A stretch of 64,000 nt of DNA, from NCBI GenBank assembly GCA_024220525.1, contig JAMYWO010000124.1, forward strand, positions 48,974 through 112,973. The letters run 5' to 3'. The notes beneath the pieces were generated by a model. The model saw nothing but the letters and a program-made list of their open reading frames with translations, was not told the DNA's origin and did not search any database. How positions within the stretch are numbered: the first letter of the stretch is position 1; each line of letters opens with the position of its first letter. The position numbers and the translations under genes are program-made. Source of the DNA: Cochliopodium minus. Its lineage: Eukaryota; Discosea; Himatismenida; Cochliopodiidae. Positions 56,837 through 64,000 of the stretch are shown here, in pieces.

Positions 56837-59800
56837 ATGGATAAAGAAGAGAATAAGGAAGAACAATTGAATACATCCAAAAAATGGAATACCATCTTCA
56901 ATGCGTTTAAATATTCTAATATGGCAATCAAAGATAAAATGAGAGGAATAACTGAAGATCAATTATTGGAACAATTGCTCAAAGATCTCAATTCTACATC
57001 AACATCTGATTATTTGAAAATATCATTGCTCACATTTTTGAGCGAGAATATATCTTTCTTTTTTGAAGATTCTAAAAGGTATGAAGTATAATATATTCAA
57101 AACATGAATCTTTATATCACATGAATACATTGAAATGAAAAAAAAAAAACAATAGGATGGAAATAATTTGTTCAAAATTGAATAATTTGCTTTCCTTGAA
57201 AATAGGAAATGATATAAAGGGACAGGTATTGATAACATTGACAACAATATTCATGGAATTATCAGTGATACAAACAAAACCAAGATCATTGGAAATCTTC
57301 ATCGAATTCCTGCTAGATGTGATCTCCAAAACAAACAAATCAGCAGATAGAACATTAAGAGCAATAGCAGCAGAATGTCTGGGCGAATTGGAGCTTGCCT
57401 ATCCACTGATCTTATCGGAGATTTTGGTACTAATCTCCAATTACGCAGAACAAGAAGTAACCCACAGCTTCGAATCATTGTTATCTTTATCTGTCATTAC
57501 AACAAGACAAATAGTAAGCCACAACGCATTGTTACAAAGAGAAGAACAAGAATTAAGGAAGAAAGGAAACATGGATTTCGTCACCAAAACGTTTTCCTCA
57601 CAAAAGAAGAAGCTTCTTCCATACACTATTCCACCACATGTACTTTACCAACCACAAGTTTTTCCCTCTTTGTTAAACCCTATCAAAAGTAACGCAACAA
57701 TTTCGCAGGGATCGACAAAGGAAGTTTTGAGAATCCTTTCACTTGTGATGGACGATATTTTTTACTTTACAAAGTTTGGAGAATTCGATTTGATATTCGA
57801 GCTGCTTTTTTTCTACAATATGATCGATCTTCCCAAACAGATGATCAAGAACCATTACTCCAGGCTCTTGTACGTCAACTCTCCCTTATTGTTTCACTCT
57901 CTTTTGTACCTCAAAAAATCTATTTCTGGCATTTTTGATAACATAGAAGATGAAGTTTTGTGTGATCTTTTGATGTCCTTCATAAACGATGACAAAGTGT
58001 AATTGTCTTTCATTTTTATTAATATTTAAATTTTTAAAATTTTTTTTTCAACAGATCTACTGAAGAAAGAATGATCCTAACGAGAGTGATGTCACAATTC
58101 CAAAAAACAATGAACAGCAACAAAATCTCAATCGGGAACTTTTATTTCCAGTTCTTCCCCTCCGTCTTCGACAAGATCACCACCAAAGAAGTCAAAATGA
58201 ACGGACTTCTCGATTGCTTAGAAGAAAAAGAACCAGTTCCCTCCAACTTGGTCGATATTTTCATCTCCATTGATGAATACAAGAACTACCCTCCCTATTC
58301 TCAAATATCCATTGTCGTCTTTTCCGTTCTTTTAAAGTTTTTCCAAAAATCCAGCCAGCTTTTCGATTCCCTCAAAGAAATCCTCTTGAAAATTGTCATC
58401 CAACACCCCAAGTTCATCCCTCAAGTTATCACTTTGCTCGATTACAAATTCTTTCCCAGCAGAATCAGTGTTGTTAAGAATTTGCTTCTTTCCTTTGAGG
58501 ATTTGTTACTCAAAGTCAGCCGTTCAAAGTTATCCAAATACATTTATTTAATAGAAAGAGTGGTAGAAGAACCAACAATTGATCCGTCTGTAAAAAATTT
58601 ATTAATTTTTTTTTTTTAAACATTTGAAAACATTTTTAAATTTATTTTTTGACATTTTTATTTTTTAAATTTATTTTTATTACATTTTTAAATTTTTGTT
58701 TGATTATATTTTTTATTTTTATTTTTTTACAATTATTTTTATTTTTAAAATTTATTAAACAAATTTTTTATTTTTTATTCAAGAAATTGTTTGAAAATAT
58801 CTACGAAATGGCAGTTTCTGGAAAGTTTTGTAGTTCTGGAAACTGGAAGGAAGGAAATTCCATCATTCTCATTGCAAGAAACGCTCTGAAAACACACAGC
58901 ACTAAAATTCTATTTGAATCCCTCGGAAGACTCTTGAGATTTCTTTCCGAAAATTTTCCAGGTTTTAAAAAAAAAAATTTATTTAAAAAAAAATTAAAAA
59001 AATTAATAAAATAAATTTAAAGATGTTGATATCAGAGACAGAGCCAATTTTTATTACTCCATACTCACACATGTTCCTAAAGAAAAATTGGACGAGATTC
59101 TCGATGTATCTCCATCCACACATCATAATGATGATCCCAACAAAGGACAGATGAGCACTGATTACACTTCCAACCAAATCCACCAATTCGAAGTCAATTT
59201 CTTGAAGCTGCTCAAAGTGGACAAGAAAAGATTTGAAAGCGGAAGCGGAAATTTCAACGAAAACATCGACATGGAATTCTCCGAATGGAACAAGTGGCTC
59301 AGCGAATCTTTTAACGAACGAGTTTTGGAGGACGAGAAATTGGAGGAGATGAAAACTCTTCTTAAATTGAAAGAATTTTATCTTTATCATCTTGAGAAAA
59401 CCAGTCTTGATTTCAACGTTTATTTCTCTTTGTCTTTCAACACAAATCTTATGTTTTCCGATAACCAAAACTCTATCCCTGAAAAACTTTTTTCTGCCAA
59501 GTTGAACCTTGAAGACAACGAATTTTATCAGAAGATAGAACCTCTTTTGGTGCCTTATTTGGCGAAACCCACTTCTTCCATGTCTAAATTTGACGAGCCT
59601 CCCTTTAAATATAATTTGTTGGTCAAATTTAGGCCTTTTTTCCCTTTGCCTTCTTCTTTTAACGCCAGCCTCATCTTCAACAATAAAAACGGTTCTATTT
59701 GTTCGGTTAATTGCGACAAAGTTTCTTTAGATCTCTACGATTTCTTCTCTTCTGTTCCTTTGCCTCCTTCTCCTTACTTTTCCTCTGTTTCCACCTCCAA

Positions 59801-60239
59801 CCTTTCTTCCTCTTTTCTTTCCTTCCTTTTCGATTTTCTTTGGAAATATCTCGATGACCCTCCTAAAAAGAACAATAACGATGATTCTTTCTTGACTCCT
59901 GATTCTTCTGTAAAAAATTTGAGCATCAAATCTATCCAAATGAAGTTTATTATTGAAAAAGGTAAAATTGAAAAAAAAAATAATCTAATTCTCGGAAAAA
60001 AAATTTAATTTTTTTATTGTTCAGTTTTTAAAGAGTACACTGTTTCCTCTTTTGGTCTTGATTCTATTTCTGGCCAATCAACTGATTCTGCAGAGGTCAA
60101 GTGTTTGATTTTTTTGCCTCCAAAGTTCCACTTGCTTTTGAATTTGAGTGTTTATGCAGATCACACCATCATTTCCATCAAAACTGATTTTTCTAAAGTA
60201 TTGTTCTTTGTTGATCAGTTTTTTGATTCCCTCTTTTGA
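56837..60239 (+). CDS. AP5B1: AP-5 complex subunit beta-1
   Basis: Six exons (56837-57078, 57156-57998, 58055-58589, 58784-58961, 59023-59961, 60025-60239) give 983 residues (human 878). The solenoid shows SADRTLRAIAAECLGELELA (human RPLQATACECLRELES), VVEEPTIDPSVK, and VDIRDRANFYYSILTHV (human GRDHARLYYILLAHLA). The C-terminal appendage-like region has YNLLVKFRPFFPLPSSFNAS and SLDLYDFFSSVPLPPSP (human FADLFLPFPQPP) with a final FFVDQFFDSLF. AP-5 works with SPG11/SPG15 in late endosome to Golgi retrieval. It is patchily kept in eukaryotes; the other three AP-5 subunits are not in this window. Confidence 0.85.
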
Positions 60240-60392
60240 AAGAGAAAAAACATTAAATTATTTTGAAACTATTTTATTTTTTATTTAATTTTTCAGGGTC
60301 AATCAAAAAAAGTGGATAGAACCACTCAAATAGTAAATAATATGAAATTAAATATTTCTTTTTTCTTTTTTTTTTTTTATTGAAACAAAATT

Positions 60393-61142
60393 TTATATTT
60401 TTTCTAATTCAAGGAGTCTTTCCAAAACATTAAATGTTTCTCCACTTGAAGAGGAGTGATATTTCATGTCATACTTAGTATTCAAATAAGATGCAAAATT
60501 TTTACAACCTAGTAAATCACATATTTTAAATCAAAAAGGTTGTTAAAAGTGTTTAAACAAAATTTTTTTAAAAAGAGAATTAATTTTTTTACTGTTGTAC
60601 AAATCATCTTGTCCCAGCAAGAAACATGATCTCCCACATTTGTATAATCTTACAGGCCAATTCATCCATTTTTGTCCATTTTTGGTGTTTTCAATCATTT
60701 TGTTTTCTTTTGCTTTTTTTTTTTATTTTATTTAATTATAATGTAAATTAAATTTAATAAAATAAATACCATCATAACCCCAAGCAAATAACATTAGTTC
60801 TGCCCCTCTACGAAATTTCTCCACAAATTGTTTATCTTCTTTCAAAAGATCGATTATCTTTTTGGATAAGGTCCATTTGTTTCCATAAGAAGAGGATTCA
60901 TTGATTGGGAACACCCACCAATCATAATGCTTTATAATTTGATTGTTAATGTTTTTATATGACAACATATTGTGAATTACCATTTGATGGATCTTTGAGA
61001 AATTTTCATTTTTTAATAATTCTTCAAATACTTCCAATTGAGAAGCTAATTTCTCTTTAAGGAAATCTATTCCAAAGAAATCTTTTGGAGGATCTTCTTC
61101 CATCCATATCCCCTTCAAATTTATGGTATTTCCAATACTCAT
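60393..61142 (-). CDS. Conserved hypothetical protein with DWW-FP motif
   Basis: Three exons (61142-60770, 60712-60593, 60508-60393) give 202 residues. Recognisable blocks: HNMLSYKNINNQIIKHYDWW, VFPINESSSYGNKWTL, FRRGAELMLFAWGYD, NGQKWMNWPVRLYKCGRSCF. From memory, the DWW-FP, SSYG, R-ELM-AWG-D and Q-W--WP-RLYK blocks occur together in uncharacterised bacterial proteins; there is also a loose resemblance to the opioid growth factor receptor region. The many invariant-looking W, H, D and R residues suggest a small enzyme or ligand-binding fold, but no function can be given. It converges with AP-5 beta. Confidence 0.72.
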
Positions 61143-61198
61143 TTTGGAAATCTTCACAATATTTTTTATTTTAACAAAATATAATCACAATACAAGTA

Positions 61199-61298
61199 NN
61201 NNNNNNNNNNNNNNNNNNNNNNNNNNNNNNNNNNNNNNNNNNNNNNNNNNNNNNNNNNNNNNNNNNNNNNNNNNNNNNNNNNNNNNNNNNNNNNNNNN
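61199..61298. other. Assembly gap (100 N)
   Basis: A fixed-length gap of unknown true size. It removes the 5' end of the ABHD17-like gene. Confidence 0.95.
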
Positions 61299-61316
61299 CA
61301 CCTTTCAAATCATAAG

Positions 61317-63182
61317 GTAAATATGCATTTTTCCCACCTCCAATGGAAGAGAATAAAATAAAAGCCTTCAATCAGATATTGGCAGCGATGGAGAAGACTA
61401 ACGAAAAGGACGAGAACATAAATCAATCATTCAATCAAATAAAAACCACTAAATCAGAACATTATATCCCTTTGATGACTTATACCTTCAAAGGAGAGTA
61501 AGATATCAAGAAATAAATAAAATTTTAACTTTATAAAAAAATAAAATTAAATATTGAGTTAACATGTCTCAATTCATATACTTAAATGATTGATTGATCT
61601 ATCCTATCATAAACACGAAATATATTTTTTAAATTTTTTTTTTCTTTCACTGAAATTTGAAATTTTATTTTTGAACAGATCAAAGTTCAAAGACCATCAT
61701 GTGATTTATTCGCATGGAAATGCAGAAGACATTATAGATCTCAATGACATGATGAGGATGTTGTGCAGCGAAATGGGGTTGAACATTTCCCTCTATGATT
61801 ACTCTGGTTAAAACAAAAAATAATTTTTATTTTTATTTTTATTTTTTTTCATTTTTTTCATTTTATATTTTTTGAAGTTTATTTTTATTTCTTATTTTTT
61901 TTTTACTTTATTTTATTTTTACAAGGATATTCTGTCAGCCACAAAAATAAGGATTTAAATACAAAGGAACTTTTGGTCGAACACATGTCTACATGCGAAA
62001 TTTTTGAAATGAAAATAAAACCTAACGACAATCTTTCTAAGGGTAAAAATTTGTCGATAAAATATACTTAATTCCTTTTTTTTTTTGATTTAAATTTTTT
62101 AGTTTCATTTTTATTTATTTTATTAAATTTTATATTAATTTTTTTTTTTAATTTTATTTTTAATTCATTTTAAATTTTTTTTTCTTCTTATTATTTATTT
62201 CATATTTTCTTTAATTTCAAAATTTTTTTTTGGTATTATTTTTATTGTTTTATTGTTTTATTTTTTTATTTTTTTATTTTTTTATTTTTTATTATTTCAA
62301 TCCCATTTTTTTATTTTTAATTTATTTTTTATTTATTATTTATTATTTCATTTTTTATCTCTTTGGTCATAGATGACATATACAGCGTTTACCAATTCCT
62401 GACCAAACAAAAGGGAGTGGATCCAGGAAAAATAATTATTATGGGGAGATCTTTGGGTTCGGGTCCCTCCACTTACTTGGCCCACAAACTCACCAAAGAG
62501 AAAGTCTCTTTTGCTGGTCTGATTTTACAGAGGTTAAAAAAATTTTAACATTTAAATTAGTTTTTTATTTTTTATTATTTTTTTTTTATTTTTTATTTAT
62601 TTTTTATTTTTTATTTTTTATTTTCTTTTTTTTATTATTTTTGAATAAGCATTCACCTGGTTATGCTTTATTTTATTATATTTTGCATAATTTTATTAAT
62701 TTTATTTTATTTTACTATTTTTTACAAATTTTTTTGAAATTTATTTTCATTTATTTATTTTTAAATTGTTTTCTTTAAATTTTTTTTAGTCCTATTAGAT
62801 CTGCAATAAAAGTTGTATACGAAACAAAATTTAATTTTCCTGTCGACATATTTCCAAATGAAAGTAATTTATATTTATTTTAACGTTATTTATTTTCTAT
62901 TTTTTTTTATTTTCATTTTTTCATTTAATTAAAATTTTTTTTAAAAAAGAAATAATCACAGATATAAAATGTCCAATTTTAATCATCCATGGAGAGAATG
63001 ACAAGGTGGTCGACTTTAAACATGGAAAAATATTGTATCACATCATCAAAGAGAACAATGAGAACAACGACAAGCTGTTTCTTAGTGGAGCGGGTCACAA
63101 TGATATTGAGAATAATTTTTTTCCTCAATATTCTGAAAAAATAACTGATTTTTTAAAGGTTATTTGTAATTTTGAAGATTAA
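61317..63182 (+). CDS. ABHD17: ABHD17-like serine hydrolase (depalmitoylase family), 5' truncated
   Basis: Visible exons start at 61317-61497 (KYAFFPPP, compare AFLPPEP of ABHD17), then 61679-61806, 61926-62042, 62373-62532, 62790-62863 and 62950-63182. Core motifs: VIYSHGNAEDI (oxyanion loop HGN), SLYDYSGYS (human FSYDYSGYG), nucleophile IIIMGRSLGSGPSTY, Asp in IIHGENDKVVDFKHG and His in LSGAGHNDIE. All three catalytic residues are present. ABHD17 proteins remove palmitate from Ras and PSD-95 type proteins through a Cys-rich N-terminus, which here lies in the gap. An insert of about 30 residues between YSGYS and DDIYSVYQFL is not in the human proteins. Confidence 0.87.
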
Positions 63183-63270
63183 AAAAAAATTTTTAAAAAA
63201 TTTATTTAAATTTTAATTTATTTGGTTGTAATTTAATTTTTAATTTTAATTTCAATTTGTTAAAATTTTT

Positions 63271-64000
63271 TCAATTTGTGAGTTCTTGAAGAGTAAAATG
63301 TAAATCCCCTTTGTTCTTTAACAACAACTGGATGTTCCTCTTTCTATCTTTAAAACCCATAGTTTCAAGTTCAACCAATTTCATGCTGAAAGATTTTCCC
63401 TCCTTGGGTTGTTCAATTTTGTGTTCCTCAACCTTGAGTTCTACTTTTGGTTCTTCTATTGGAGAAGATAGAGGATTATTAGTGGTGGAAGTCTCAGTAT
63501 TCTTCTCAACAACACTTTCAACAGAATTAGAAGGAATTTCCTGAGTGAAGAAGCTATCTATTTGTTCTCCATTTCTGAAAGCTTGTTTGAGAGCATGCAA
63601 TGCAGAAATTTTTTCGAATTGGTGGTTTGAATCATGAGTTTTGATTTTCTCTTCGAAACATTTGGAACAGAAATCGAAATCTTTGCAAGTTTTGCAATGG
63701 TATCTTGTCCCTCTGATTTTGGATTCACATCCATCACAAATGTTGTTGTGTTCAACGGTGCAGAAGTCACTGTTGAGAAAACTCTCAAAGTTTTCGCATT
63801 TTCCTTCCTCGATCAACTTGCTTGCCATTTCCTTCAAACCTCTCATCAAACCAAAACGTCTCCCACAATGTCCATGAGGATGACGTCTTTCATGATGTCC
63901 ATGAGGAACATGAGGGCCATGACCAAAAGATTTTGTGTGTTGGCGTCTTTCGTGATGTCCATGATGACCATGATGACTAAAATGTTCTCCATGGTTTCCA
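63271..64000 (-). CDS. His-rich ZZ zinc finger and UBA protein (partial)
   Basis: The frame is open to the window edge at 64000 and ends at 63271. Order: a His/Gly/Arg-rich repeat region (HGHHGHHERRQH, HGHHERRHPHGHCGRR), then a ZZ-type finger (NICDGCESKIRGTRYHCKTC, DFDFCSKCFEEK, HDSNHQF), an acidic Glu/Pro/Lys linker and a C-terminal UBA domain (LVELETMGFKDRKRNIQLLL, then NKGDLHFTLQEL). ZZ plus C-terminal UBA is the layout of p62/SQSTM1 and NBR1 autophagy receptors; the PB1 domain, if any, would lie beyond the window. DSFFTQEI in the linker could be tested as an LC3-interacting motif but is not canonical. Confidence 0.82.
   Translation of the reverse strand, partial: GNHGEHFSHHGHHGHHERRQHTKSFGHGPHVPHGHHERRHPHGHCGRRFGLMRGLKEMASKLIEEGKCENFESFLNSDFCTVEHNNICDGCESKIRGTRYHCKTCKDFDFCSKCFEEKIKTHDSNHQFEKISALHALKQAFRNGEQIDSFFTQEIPSNSVESVVEKNTETSTTNNPLSSPIEEPKVELKVEEHKIEQPKEGKSFSMKLVELETMGFKDRKRNIQLLLKNKGDLHFTLQELTN

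Overview
This window is nuclear DNA from an AT-rich, intron-dense unicellular eukaryote. Genes are separated by short A/T-rich spacers, nearly all multi-exon with short GT-AG introns (mostly 40-200 nt, donors usually GTAAAA/GTAAAT, acceptors T-rich). Codons and stops (TAA, TGA, TAG) fit the standard code, and Asn/Ser-rich low-complexity tracts are common in proteins. An amoeboid protist (Amoebozoa, Heterolobosea or an anaeramoeba-like lineage) would fit, but the sequence alone does not decide it. I spliced the genes by hand; exon sums divisible by three and family-length proteins support most models.

Layout. The scaffold is five contigs joined by single N bases at 2150, 5143 and 41746 and by a 100-N gap at 61199-61298. 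Contig A (1-2149) is LINE retrotransposon sequence. Contig B (2151-5142) carries the 5' half of APC7, a small ORF and LINE RT fragments. Contig C (5144-41745) carries XRN2/Rat1 (5' part), a secreted START-like protein, an ARM-like protein, an LRR protein, an F-box protein, COMMD6, a PP2C-like protein, KICS2, PI synthase, an F-box-TBC protein, importin-7/8, a cysteine-rich membrane protein, two small ORFs, RWDD1/Gir2, a basic protein and the 3' half of APC7. Contig D (41747-61198) carries the 3' end of a SPATA20/YyaL homologue, a PHD-PHD-SPOC protein, an M28 peptidase, CFIm25, a tRNA deacylase of the ATD/DTD2 type, a DUF1349 protein, a CCCH protein, LSM5, a membrane protein, AP-5 beta and an unassigned protein. 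Contig E (61299-64000) carries an ABHD17-like hydrolase and a ZZ-UBA protein.

Assembly. The two APC7 halves lie 37 kb apart but share an identical 77-bp terminal overlap (2151-2227 = 41669-41745); joined, they give one 797-codon frame. Contig B therefore belongs after contig C, or B and C form a circle. B ends and A begins about 100 nt apart in the same LINE coordinate system, so the true order may be C-B-A.

Biology. This is a housekeeping neighbourhood, not an operon. Themes are RNA processing and turnover (XRN2, CFIm25, LSM5, CCCH protein, PHD-SPOC protein), ubiquitin and cell cycle (APC7, two F-box proteins, COMMD6, ZZ-UBA), membrane traffic and nutrient signalling (F-box-TBC, AP-5 beta, KICS2, ABHD17) and translation quality control (ATD-type deacylase, RWDD1). 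The most unusual items are an F-box fused to a RabGAP domain, an XRN2 with an RRM start where the zinc knuckle normally sits, an ATD-type deacylase outside animals, and pervasive micro-exons down to 4 nt.
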